From the NCBI GenBank assembly GCA_003221045.1, contig QHUC01000110.1, forward strand, positions 1 to 36,747: 36,747 bases of DNA, given 5' to 3'. Below, one piece after another: positions 28,648-36,747 of this stretch. Position 1 is the stretch's first letter. Every line of letters starts with the position of its first letter. The position numbers and the translations under genes were made by a program. Origin of the DNA: Gemmatimonadota bacterium. Its GTDB lineage: Bacteria; Gemmatimonadota; Gemmatimonadetes; Gemmatimonadales; GWC2-71-9. A model generated the notes under the pieces. The model was not told the origin of the DNA, did no database searches, and saw only the letters and a program-made list of their open reading frames with translations.

Positions 28648-28679
28648 AAGCGGGAGGCGTGCGTGCGCGCCTCCCGCTT
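28648..28679 (-). terminator. rho-independent terminator-like hairpin
   Basis: aagcgggaggcg-tgcgtgcg-cgcctcccgctt, perfect 12-bp stem; on the minus strand followed by TTCTTTTCC; downstream of the 28773..29033 minus-strand ORF. Confidence 0.75.
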
Positions 28680-28772
28680 AGCGACCGTACCTGCGGCACT
28701 GTCTAGGACGCCAGCCGCCGCATCCGGAACCTTCCGTTGCACGCCGCACTCCGGAGGTACAGCCGATACGTA

Positions 28773-29033
28773 TCAGTCCCCGTCATAGTCGTAGCGGCAG
28801 TGGTGGCGGTGATGACGCCGAGCCACGTAAACGCGTTCCACGAAGAGCGGCGCGGGCCGATAGAACCGCGGCCGTGAGTGATAGAACCCGTATCGCCTGC
28901 CGACGACCACGACACCTGTGACGAACGGCCGGGGCGCGGCAAAGCCGATCGCGACGCTGACGCGGGTCTGCGCGCTGGCGGGTCGCGTCGCCAGTGCCAG
29001 GACGAGTCCGACGGCCAGAAGCATGTGTTTCAT
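28773..29033 (-). CDS. small secreted hypothetical protein
   Basis: Signal peptide-like 'MKHMLLAVGLVLALATRPASAQ', basic/His-Tyr-rich C-terminus; RBS-like ggaggtgacc upstream; terminator downstream. Confidence 0.6.
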   Translation of the reverse strand: MKHMLLAVGLVLALATRPASAQTRVSVAIGFAAPRPFVTGVVVVGRRYGFYHSRPRFYRPAPLFVERVYVARRHHRHHCRYDYDGD

Positions 29034-29186
29034 AGGTCACCTCCGGCTGCCACGCGTTGGAAGCGCCGTGCCAGAGGCGACAGCCTTAGCCAAGCTGCAC
29101 TGCTGGAGAGGGTTAGGACCGGTGGGAGGATCGGGGCCCGGGCGTGCGAGTGTCACTCACCGCGGTCCCACTGTGCCGGCCATCCG

Positions 29187-30353
29187 TCAGTCGCCCAGGC
29201 TGATCCCCAGGTCCCGTGCAGTAGCGATAGTGTCCGAGTCGAGCGGCACGCGCTTTGGCATGGCGAGGGCTTCAGCGATCGGCACGGCTGCGATGGCCGG
29301 CGGCCGGAGGGCCACCATGCTGCCGAAGCGCCCTTCGGCGATGAGACGCACGGCTGCAGCCCCGAAGCGGAGTCCGAGCAGCCGATCGAACGTCGTCGGG
29401 CTGCCGCCGCGCTGCAGGTGTCCGAGCACGAGGGAGCGCGTCTCCTTCCCGGTCATCTCCTGGATCGAGTGCGCGACCTTGTCGCCCATTCCGCCGAACC
29501 GCTCGTGCGCGGGATCGACGAGAGACGCCGTGCCCCCGCGTGGCGCCGCGCCTTCCGCGACGACCACGATGCTGAAGTGACGACCTTCGGCCTCGCGCCG
29601 GCGGATCTTATCGCACACCCGATCTAGGTCGAACGGGATTTCGGGGATGAGAATGACGTCGGCCGAGCCCGCGATGCCGGAGTGCAAAGCGATCCAGCCG
29701 GCGTGACGGCCCATCACCTCCACTACCATCACACGCTCGTGGCTCTCGGCAGTGGAATGGAGTTTGTCGATCGCGTCGGTGGCGGTCTGCACCGCGGTAT
29801 CGAACCCGAACGTCGCCGCGGTGCCGCCCACATCGTTGTCGATGGTCTTGGGCACGCCGACGATGGGGATGCCCTTCTCGCAGAGGCGCCGGGCAATCTC
29901 CAGCGAGCCGTCGCCACCGATGGCGATCAGGGCGTCGAGGCCGAGCCCACGGAACGCGGCGACGACCGCGTCCGAGCGGTCGTGCTTGACCCACGTACCG
30001 TCGGGTCCCTGCTCGCGCCACATGAAAGGATCGCCGGCATTGGTCGTGCCGAGAATCGTGCCGCCAAGGTGGGTGATGCCCCGCACCGCCGCGGCGTCGA
30101 GCGGGATGATGCAACGTGACAGCGGTGGGGCCATCCGCTGCATCAGCCGCAGCACCTCTCCTGGCTCGGCGTGGCGTCCGACGGCCTTCTTGGAGAAGAC
30201 TCGGCGCCCGTCCACCTCGACCTCGAACACACCGCCGGACGACTGGATCAGCTTCACGTCAGCATGCGGGTAAGCCTTGCGGATCTCGGCCGCCAGACCG
30301 GCGGCCCGGGGCTCGTAGTTTCAGACGACGCAGTATTCGATCGTGACACGCAT
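29187..30353 (-). CDS. SelW/Rdx-like selenoprotein (30353 to about 30130) running in frame into ATP/PPi-phosphofructokinase lacking its N-terminus
   Basis: ATG 30353: 'MRVTIEYCVVUNYEPRAAGLAAEIRKAYPHADVKLIQSSGGVFEVEVDGRRVFSKKAVGRHAEPGEVLRLMQ' with U = TGA at 30323..30321; then 'RGITHLGGTILGTTNAGDPF', 'IAIGGDGSLEIA', 'GVPKTIDNDVGGTAATFGFDTAV', 'MGRHAGWIALHSGIAG', 'LGHLQRGGSPTTFDRLLGLRFG' (PFK). Confidence 0.85.
30288..30323 (-). promoter_or_regulatory. bacterial SECIS-like hairpin immediately after in-frame UGA
   Basis: Minus strand TGA-AACTACGAGCCCCGGGCCGCC-GGTCT-GGCGGCC: perfect 7-bp stem GGCCGCC/GGCGGCC, apical loop GGUCU, 21 nt between UGA and loop. Confidence 0.75.
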
Positions 30354-30417
30354 AGCGTAAACGATAGCCGCGCTTGACACACCGCGCCAAGGGTCCGACT
30401 TTGCTCTTGGCTCCCCG

Positions 30418-32547
30418 ATGAGTGCCATCTCCCGTCTCAAAGCGTCGCCGGGCCTGTTGGTGCGGACGGTCGTCACGCTCGGCGCCGTCGCCGCGATCGC
30501 CGGAGCGGTGGTGGCCTTCGCTACCGGGCAGGCGACGCTCGGTGCCGACGCGCTCGAGGAGGCCTTGGCGCTCACCGTGGTCGGAGCGCTCGCGCGCCGC
30601 TACGGCATCGCCCTCCCCGGCAACGGCTTTTCCTCCTACATCGTTGGCGTCATGGCGTACGCCACGCTCGATCGCGGTTGGCCGTTCGCCGTGCTGGTCG
30701 CCCCGGTGGGGATGCTCGCGGGCGATGTCGCGCTACGCCGCGTTTCCATCCCCGCGGCGCTCGACAACGCGGCACACCTCGCCGTCGGCGGAGCGGTGGC
30801 AGGGTTGGTGTACGCCCGCCTCGGGGGCGCGACCGGCGCCGGCGCGCTGACGTCGGGCAATCTGCTTCCGCTCGCCGTCTACCTCCTCCTTCTGCCGTGC
30901 GTGGTGAACGGCACATTCTACCTCGAGCTCGCGCTGGGGCGCAGCCTGGTCTGGGTCGACGCCAGACTCACGGCCCGGTGGGAGGCGGCAGTCTACGCCT
31001 GCTCCGTCGGGCTCGGTCTCGGCTGGCTCGCGATCGCCCACTCGCACGTCGACCCGTCAGGGTTCCTGGCGATCGGTGCGGTGCTGGTCGGCGCCGCCGT
31101 CGTGAGCCTTTCGGTGATCCGTCGGGGCGTCCGCGCCGACGAGCTGGCGCTGATCCAGGGCCTCTCTCAGGCCATCGCGGGAGACATCAGCCTGGCCAGG
31201 AGCTTTCCGCGCATTCAAGAGCTCGCGCGCCGGCTGGTGAGATGGGAGCATATGGGCTTCGCGCGCTACGATCCGCTGACCAATGAGATGGAGCTGGTGG
31301 CCGACACCGCCGCGCACGGTCAGGCCTCTTTCCGGTTCGACGCGAACGCCGGGCTCACGGGTGAGGCGGTCCGCCTGCGACGCCCCGTCGTGGCACGGGC
31401 CCTGGCCGCAGAGCAGGTCGTGGTGCCCGGCCGCGAGCGTCCGGGCTCGGAGGTGCTGGTGCCGCTATACCACGCGGGGCAGCTCGTGGGGCTGTGGAGC
31501 GTGCGACACTCCGATCCGTTCATGTACCGGGACTCCGACGGCGCCATGCTCGCGCTCCTCGCGCCGCAGCTGGCCCTCATGCTGGCGATCGAGGGCTCGG
31601 TGCAGCCAGTGGTCGGTGCATCCGACCGAACGACCGCCTACATCCAGACGCTCACGGCCGCCACGGGACAGATCAATGCGTCGAGCGAACAAGTGGCCGC
31701 CTCCGCCCGTCGCGCGAGCCAGGGGGCTGCGCAGGCCGCGACCCTCGTGAGCGCGTTGAGCCGGGACTCGGCCCAGCTCACGCAACACGCGGGCGAGGTC
31801 GCGGCCGCGGGCGACGAGACCCGGGACTCGGGCGCCGAGATGGAGAAGACCACCGAAAAGATCCGCCTCGCGACACAAAGCGCGGTGCGCCGGCTCAGCG
31901 ATCTCGGGGTGACCACCGAGGAGAGCGCTCGCGAGGTGCGCCGCCTCCGCGACGTGGCCGAACAGGTCGAGAAGTTCTCGGAGGCGATCGGATTCATCGC
32001 CAATCAGACGAACTTGCTCGCCCTCAACGCCACGATCGAAGCGGCGCGCGCCGGCGTGCACGGCCGGGGCTTCGCGGTGGTCGCCGACGAGGTTCACAAG
32101 CTCGCGGAGGAGAGCGGCCGAGAGGCCCGCAACGTCGGCAGGTCAGCGCAGGAGACGAGGCGCGCCCTCGACCGGGCCGCCCAGCTGCTCGAACGGGTTC
32201 GAGGAGACCTGGCCGACGTCGTGCAAAGCTCGACCGATTGGGTGCAGGACCTGGCCCGCATTGCTGACACGGCCGCCGGCACGGCGCGCGCCGGCAAACG
32301 GGTCGCGGATCTCGCGCGCGGCATCTCGGCGCGCGCGGGCACCATCAGCCAGTCACTCGACCAGGCGAAGGCCGGCGCGCAAGCCTCCACCCAGGAGGCG
32401 GAGGCCGTAGCCGCTGCCGCCGGGGAGCAGGTTCAGGCCATTCAGAAGCTCGCCCGGGGCGCCACCGAGCTGGCGGCCCTCGCCGACAACCTCGCCAAGG
32501 CCGTCCGGTTCGTCCGCGGCGACAACGGGCGACAGCAAGGGGCGTGA
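30418..32547 (+). CDS. methyl-accepting chemotaxis-like protein with multi-TM N-terminus and GAF-like domain
   Basis: N-terminal hydrophobic segments, GAF-like '[45 protein letters not shown]', MCP hairpin '[44 protein letters not shown]'. Confidence 0.85.
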   Translation: MSAISRLKASPGLLVRTVVTLGAVAAIAGAVVAFATGQATLGADALEEALALTVVGALARRYGIALPGNGFSSYIVGVMAYATLDRGWPFAVLVAPVGMLAGDVALRRVSIPAALDNAAHLAVGGAVAGLVYARLGGATGAGALTSGNLLPLAVYLLLLPCVVNGTFYLELALGRSLVWVDARLTARWEAAVYACSVGLGLGWLAIAHSHVDPSGFLAIGAVLVGAAVVSLSVIRRGVRADELALIQGLSQAIAGDISLARSFPRIQELARRLVRWEHMGFARYDPLTNEMELVADTAAHGQASFRFDANAGLTGEAVRLRRPVVARALAAEQVVVPGRERPGSEVLVPLYHAGQLVGLWSVRHSDPFMYRDSDGAMLALLAPQLALMLAIEGSVQPVVGASDRTTAYIQTLTAATGQINASSEQVAASARRASQGAAQAATLVSALSRDSAQLTQHAGEVAAAGDETRDSGAEMEKTTEKIRLATQSAVRRLSDLGVTTEESAREVRRLRDVAEQVEKFSEAIGFIANQTNLLALNATIEAARAGVHGRGFAVVADEVHKLAEESGREARNVGRSAQETRRALDRAAQLLERVRGDLADVVQSSTDWVQDLARIADTAAGTARAGKRVADLARGISARAGTISQSLDQAKAGAQASTQEAEAVAAAAGEQVQAIQKLARGATELAALADNLAKAVRFVRGDNGRQQGA

Positions 32548-32562
32548 TCCGCATCACCATCG

Positions 32563-32591
32563 CGGCCGCCGGGGTTTCTAACCGGCGGCCG
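32563..32591 (+). terminator. terminator-like hairpin after the MCP gene
   Basis: cggccgccgg-ggtttctaa-ccggcggccg perfect 10-bp stem followed by aattatta. Confidence 0.55.
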
Positions 32592-32635
32592 AATTATTAC
32601 CGTAGGGCCACACTTTCGGACGGAGGGGCCGAACG

Positions 32636-34078
32636 GTGCGGACACTCGTAACACTGGGAGTAGCGCTCGCGTGCGGGACCTCGAGCCTTGGCGCGCAACG
32701 CGCGCACCAGTTCGAATTCGGAGCGTTCGGCACCTATACGCGTTTTGATCGGGCGTTCAACCTCGACAACCAGTTCGGCGGGGGCGGGCGGCTCGGGTAC
32801 TTTTTCACCGATGTCGTGAGCGCCGAGCTCGAAGCCAGCTACCAGAGCCCGAGTCCCACCGTCGGTAGTGCCTCTCCCACTCTCGCGTCGGGCAGCGCCA
32901 GTCTGATCCTCAACTTCGGCACCGCCAGGAATCTCTTCTATCTGTTGGGCGGGTACTCGCGACTCGACTTCGAGAAGAACTCGCCCTACCGCTTTACCGA
33001 CAACGCGGTGCAGGGCGCGATCGGCGATCGCGTGTTCCTCGGCAATTGGGCCGCCCTCCGCTTCGAAGTACGAGGCGTGTACGCCCCCAGCACCGGCTTG
33101 GCGGGGGCGGATTGGGCCGGCCACGTCGTCGGCTCGGTCGGGCTCTCCGTGTTCACGGCCGGCGGCCCGGCGCTGGATTCGGACCACGACGGCGTGCCGG
33201 ACAAGCGGGACGCGTGCCCGGGCACTCCGCTCGGGGCGACCGTCGACGCGCGCGGCTGCCCCACCGATACCGACCACGACGGCGTGTACGACGGCCTCGA
33301 CCGCTGCCCCGGCACGCCTGCGGGCGCGCGCGTCGACGCCACCGGCTGCCCGACCGACGCCGACCACGACGGTGTGTACGACGGCCTCGATCAGTGCCCG
33401 GACACGCCGGCCGGAGCGCGCGTGGACCCCAAAGGCTGTCCCGTGGATTCCGACCGCGATGGCGTGCCGGATGGTATCGACCAATGCCCCAACACGCCGG
33501 TCGGCGCCATGGTCGACGCGACCGGTTGCCCGCTCGACTCGGACAAGGACGGCGTGCCGGACGGCCTGGATAAGTGCCCCAACACGCCGCCCGGGGCCGA
33601 AGTGGACGACGTCGGGTGCCAGCGCTTCAAGGACTCGGATGGAGACGGGGTCGACGATTCGAAGGACAAGTGTCCCGGCACGGCGCCGGGCACCAGGGTC
33701 GACGCCGTGGGCTGCCCGATCCTGTTTACGCCCGAGCGCGCGCCGGTCATTCTGCGCGGTGTGATCTTTGAGACCGGAAAGTCGGCACTGAAGCCCGAGT
33801 CGTTCACGGTGCTGGACATCGTGGCGCAGTCGCTCAACGCGAACCCGGATATCCGAATCGAAGTCGCGGGCTACACCGACAACACCGGCTCGGCCGCAGG
33901 GAACCTCAGGCTCTCCCAGGCGCGGGCGGACGCGGTGCGGACGTACCTCGCGAGCAAAGGGGTGACACCGGACCGCATGATCGCGAAGGGCTACGGAGCC
34001 GCGAGCCCGATAGCCACGAACGCAACATCCGCCGGCCGGCAGCAGAACCGGCGCGTGGAGCTGCACCAGCTACCGTGA
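32636..34078 (+). CDS. OmpA-family protein with thrombospondin type 3 (calcium-binding) repeats, copy 1
   Basis: GTG start, six 'DSDxDGVPDGxDxCPxTPxGAxVDxxGCP' units, C-terminal OmpA 'IEVAGYTDNTGSAAGNLRLSQARADAVRTYLASKGV...NRRVEL'. Confidence 0.9.
   Translation: MRTLVTLGVALACGTSSLGAQRAHQFEFGAFGTYTRFDRAFNLDNQFGGGGRLGYFFTDVVSAELEASYQSPSPTVGSASPTLASGSASLILNFGTARNLFYLLGGYSRLDFEKNSPYRFTDNAVQGAIGDRVFLGNWAALRFEVRGVYAPSTGLAGADWAGHVVGSVGLSVFTAGGPALDSDHDGVPDKRDACPGTPLGATVDARGCPTDTDHDGVYDGLDRCPGTPAGARVDATGCPTDADHDGVYDGLDQCPDTPAGARVDPKGCPVDSDRDGVPDGIDQCPNTPVGAMVDATGCPLDSDKDGVPDGLDKCPNTPPGAEVDDVGCQRFKDSDGDGVDDSKDKCPGTAPGTRVDAVGCPILFTPERAPVILRGVIFETGKSALKPESFTVLDIVAQSLNANPDIRIEVAGYTDNTGSAAGNLRLSQARADAVRTYLASKGVTPDRMIAKGYGAASPIATNATSAGRQQNRRVELHQLP
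33170..33730 (+). repeat. TSP3 coding tandem repeat, copy 1
   Basis: Approx 72-75-bp period encoding DSDHDGVxDGxDxCPxTPxGAxVDxxGCP. Confidence 0.85.
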
Positions 34079-35685
34079 GCGCGTCGCGGCGGGGAATGCA
34101 CCCGGGACGGATCGGGTTGCTGGCCGTTGGGTTGGCGCTCCGCGCCGGTCCCCTCGCCGCGCAGCACGCCGGGCAATTCGAGGTCGGCGCGTTTGGCTCC
34201 TACACGCGATACGATCCCGCCTTCGGCCTGTCGGAGAAGATCGGCGGCGGCGCGCGCCTCGGCTATCTCGTCGGTAGCGTGGTCGGCGTGGAGGGAGACC
34301 TCCTCTTCCAGCCCGAGTACACGGTCGTGCCTCCGAGCGGAACACCCCAATCGCTACAACCGCTGATCGGCAGTGCATCATTGGTGGTGAACGCCGTTCA
34401 CGCCGATCGCCTGATGGTGTACGTGCTGGGCGGTTACACGTTGCTCGACTTCGGGACGCGAGCGCCGTACCGATTCACCGACAACGCCGCCCACGCCGGC
34501 GCCGGCGTCCGGTTGTTCCTGACGAACCGCATCGCGGTGCGGGCCGAAGGGCGCGCGATTTTCACGCCGAGCACGCACTACACACTCATCACCGGAAATC
34601 CCAGGCATTACGTCGGCACCGTCGGGCTCTCCGTGTTTCACCTCGGCGGAAAGGCGAAGGATTCCGACCACGATGGCGTCCCGGACAACAAGGACGCGTG
34701 CCCTAACACGCCCGCGGGGGCGGTGGTGGACCAGCGCGGCTGCCCCTTGGACTCGGATCACGACGGCGTGTACGACGGGCTCGACAAGTGTCCTGGTACG
34801 CCCGCGGGCGCCCACGTCGACGCGACCGGGTGCCCCACGGACTCGGACGGCGACGGCGTGCCTGATGGCATCGATCAGTGCCCCAACACGCCGAAGGGCG
34901 CGACCGTGGACGCCAAGGGATGCCCGATCGATTCCGACGGCGACGGGGTGCCGGACGGCATCGACCAATGCCCCGGCACGCCGGCGGGGACGACCGTAGA
35001 CGAAAAAGGGTGCCCGATGGACTCGGACGGGGATGGTGTCCCGGACGGCCTCGACAAATGTCCCAACACGCCGAAGGGCGCGATGGTCGACGCGAACGGC
35101 TGTCCGCTGGACTCCGACCTCGACGGCGTGCCCGACGGCATCGATAAGTGCCCCAACACGCCCACCGGCACGAAGGTCGATGCCGTGGGGTGCCCGCTCC
35201 CCGTCGAGGCGGTGACCCCCCCACCGCCCACCGCTGCCGCGAAGTGCCCGCCGGCGCCCCCGGGAAGCCAGGTCGACGCCAATGGCTGCCTCGTTCTGTT
35301 TGGGCCCGAAGCGGCGCGGTCCCCGACTCCGGGGGCTCCACCGCGGCCCACGCTGATCTTGACGGGCGTGAACTTCGAGACGGGCAGGTCGGTCCTGACG
35401 CGAGATTCGTACATGGTGCTCGACGCGGTCGCGGCGTCGCTTCTCGCGAACCCTGATATCCGGATCGAAGTCGCCGGCTACACCGACAGCACGGGCAGGA
35501 AGTACATCAACTACAGGCTCTCGCAGGCCCGCGCCGTCGCGGTGCGCTTCTACCTCGCGCGCAAGGGCGTCCCGCCGGCCCGGATGGTCGCGAAGGGATA
35601 CGGTGCGTCGGGGTACATCGCGCCGAACAGCACCGCCGCGGGCCGCGCCCAGAACCGGCGCGTCGAGCTGCACAAGCTCCCGTAG
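34075..35685 (+). CDS. OmpA-family protein with thrombospondin type 3 repeats, copy 2 (paralogue)
   Basis: Same architecture as copy 1, GTGA start/stop overlap with it; six complete units plus degenerate half-unit 'AKCPPAPPGSQVDANGC'. Confidence 0.9.
   Translation: MSASRRGMHPGRIGLLAVGLALRAGPLAAQHAGQFEVGAFGSYTRYDPAFGLSEKIGGGARLGYLVGSVVGVEGDLLFQPEYTVVPPSGTPQSLQPLIGSASLVVNAVHADRLMVYVLGGYTLLDFGTRAPYRFTDNAAHAGAGVRLFLTNRIAVRAEGRAIFTPSTHYTLITGNPRHYVGTVGLSVFHLGGKAKDSDHDGVPDNKDACPNTPAGAVVDQRGCPLDSDHDGVYDGLDKCPGTPAGAHVDATGCPTDSDGDGVPDGIDQCPNTPKGATVDAKGCPIDSDGDGVPDGIDQCPGTPAGTTVDEKGCPMDSDGDGVPDGLDKCPNTPKGAMVDANGCPLDSDLDGVPDGIDKCPNTPTGTKVDAVGCPLPVEAVTPPPPTAAAKCPPAPPGSQVDANGCLVLFGPEAARSPTPGAPPRPTLILTGVNFETGRSVLTRDSYMVLDAVAASLLANPDIRIEVAGYTDSTGRKYINYRLSQARAVAVRFYLARKGVPPARMVAKGYGASGYIAPNSTAAGRAQNRRVELHKLP
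34655..35205 (+). repeat. TSP3 coding tandem repeat, copy 2
   Basis: Same unit as copy 1. Confidence 0.85.
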
Positions 35686-35717
35686 TCGCGCGCGGGGACC
35701 GGGCTCGGTATTTTCCC

Positions 35718-36747
35718 GTGCCCGTGTCCCGCACGTTCACGCTGCTCCTCGCGGCCGCCGTTGTCGCCGCGTCTACCATTCCCCATCTTCTGTCGGGGCA
35801 GCAGCCGCCTTCGCGGCGGCAGGCGCGTGGGCGTCGCCCTGCCCCGCCGCCCGCCCTACGCACCACCGCCCAACGCATCCCGACTCCGCGATCGGTCCTC
35901 GGTTTCGAGCCCGGCGACGAGCGGAAGCTCGCCGACTGGCCGACGTTGGTCCGGTACTATCAGGCGCTCGCCGGCGCCAGTGATCGCATGCGGTACCGGG
36001 AGCTCGGGCGCTCCACGCTCGGCGCCCCATTCGTCGCCCTGGTGATTTCCAGCCCGCAAAACCTCCGGCGCCTCGATTACTACCGGGAGCTGAACGCCCG
36101 TCTCGCCGACCCGCGCGGGCTCAAGACCGCGAAGGAAGCGACCGCGGCGCTGAAAGACGCCAAGACCGTCGTCCTCATCACGTCGGGGATCCACTCGAAC
36201 GAGGTAGGCGGCCACCTCACGCCGGCCATCCTCGCCTACCGGCTGGCGACCGACACGAGCGCCGCGACGCGGGCGATCCTCGACAATGTGATCCTGTGGC
36301 TCGTGCCATCGCTCAACCCCGACGGCGTCACGATCGTCGCCCGATGGTACAACCGCACACTCGGGACGCCCGCGGAAGGTGCCGATCCGCCCGAGCTGTA
36401 CCACCATTACACCGGGCACGACAACAACCGCGACTGGTACGCGTTCACGCAGGTCGAGACGCAGCTGGTGGTGGACTCGATTCACAACGTGTGGCACCCG
36501 CAGATCGTACACGACATCCACCAGCAGGATACGGACGGCTCTCGTTTGTTCCTGCCGCCATACCTCGACCCGGTCGAGCCCAACGTCGACCCCTTACTAA
36601 TCGATGGCGTGAACGCCCTCGGTACGGCGATGGCCTGGGAGCTTGCCGGCCAAGGCAAGACCGGCATCGCGATCAACGCGATCTATGACGCGTGGACCCC
36701 GGCGCGGGCCTATCAGCATTACCACGGCGGCGTGCGGATCCTCTCCG
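35718..36747 (+). CDS. M14-family zinc carboxypeptidase-like, secreted (3' end outside window)
   Basis: GTG 35718; frame open to window end: signal-like 'FTLLLAAAVVAAST', 'YYQALAGASDRMRYRELGRSTLGAPFVALVISS', 'LITSGIHSNEVGGHLTPAILAYRL', 'VPSLNPDG', 'NNRDWYAFTQVETQLVVDSIHNVWHPQIVHDIHQ'. Confidence 0.82.
   Translation, partial: MPVSRTFTLLLAAAVVAASTIPHLLSGQQPPSRRQARGRRPAPPPALRTTAQRIPTPRSVLGFEPGDERKLADWPTLVRYYQALAGASDRMRYRELGRSTLGAPFVALVISSPQNLRRLDYYRELNARLADPRGLKTAKEATAALKDAKTVVLITSGIHSNEVGGHLTPAILAYRLATDTSAATRAILDNVILWLVPSLNPDGVTIVARWYNRTLGTPAEGADPPELYHHYTGHDNNRDWYAFTQVETQLVVDSIHNVWHPQIVHDIHQQDTDGSRLFLPPYLDPVEPNVDPLLIDGVNALGTAMAWELAGQGKTGIAINAIYDAWTPARAYQHYHGGVRILS

Noticed and set aside
26545-28788. 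747-aa plus-strand ORF
   Set aside because: Antisense to the well-supported DEAH helicase; high-GC shadow ORF without recognisable domains.
32597-34066. 489-aa and (34378..35673) 431-aa minus-strand ORFs with repeated 'VHAVVVG' style motifs
   Set aside because: Repetitiveness is the antisense shadow of the TSP3 coding repeats in the two OmpA genes.
33170-35205. Regular ~72-75-bp repeats that could resemble a CRISPR array
   Set aside because: They are coding TSP3 units with no short conserved repeat/unique spacer structure and no cas genes nearby.

Overview
High-GC bacterial chromosome segment with ordinary gene density. The gene content and OmpA/M14 style resemble Gemmatimonadota, but that is inference. 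No rRNA, tRNA, CRISPR array, integrase or transposase was recognised. Readable genes, left to right: the 3' part of a helicase, a CPA1 Na+/H+ antiporter, HAD phosphatase, aminotransferase, ornithine-cyclodeaminase-like protein, PiT phosphate transporter with DUF47 partner, APC permease, small zinc ribbon, SPL-like radical SAM protein, DUF72 protein, an imuB / DUF6504-like / dnaE2 mutagenesis cassette, MsrA, Lhr helicase, IspH, Gfo/Idh/MocA oxidoreductase, 4HBT thioesterase, PAS-Fis regulator, DEAH helicase, a SelW-like selenoprotein joined to phosphofructokinase, an MCP-like protein, two tandem OmpA/TSP3 proteins and an M14 peptidase. Three signals stand out. (1) Several families of short-unit (mostly exactly 7-bp) repeat arms, often in inverted pairs, lie inside or at the edges of genes (imuB, dnaE2, lhr, ispH, HAD stop codon, radical SAM start). 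The heptamer arrays are stop-free in all frames on both strands, so they insert as cyclic 7-residue peptides. (2) A SelW/Rdx-family ORF has an in-frame UGA in a CxxU motif, followed by a hairpin with a GGUCU apical loop (bSECIS-like). It runs in frame into a phosphofructokinase that lacks its N-terminal ATP-binding motif. (3) At least five genes appear to lack a conserved segment (antiporter 3' end, PiT, MsrA C-terminus, Lhr just after Walker A, PFK N-terminus). This means either real micro-deletions or an assembly/gap-removal artefact, and should be resolved before biological interpretation.
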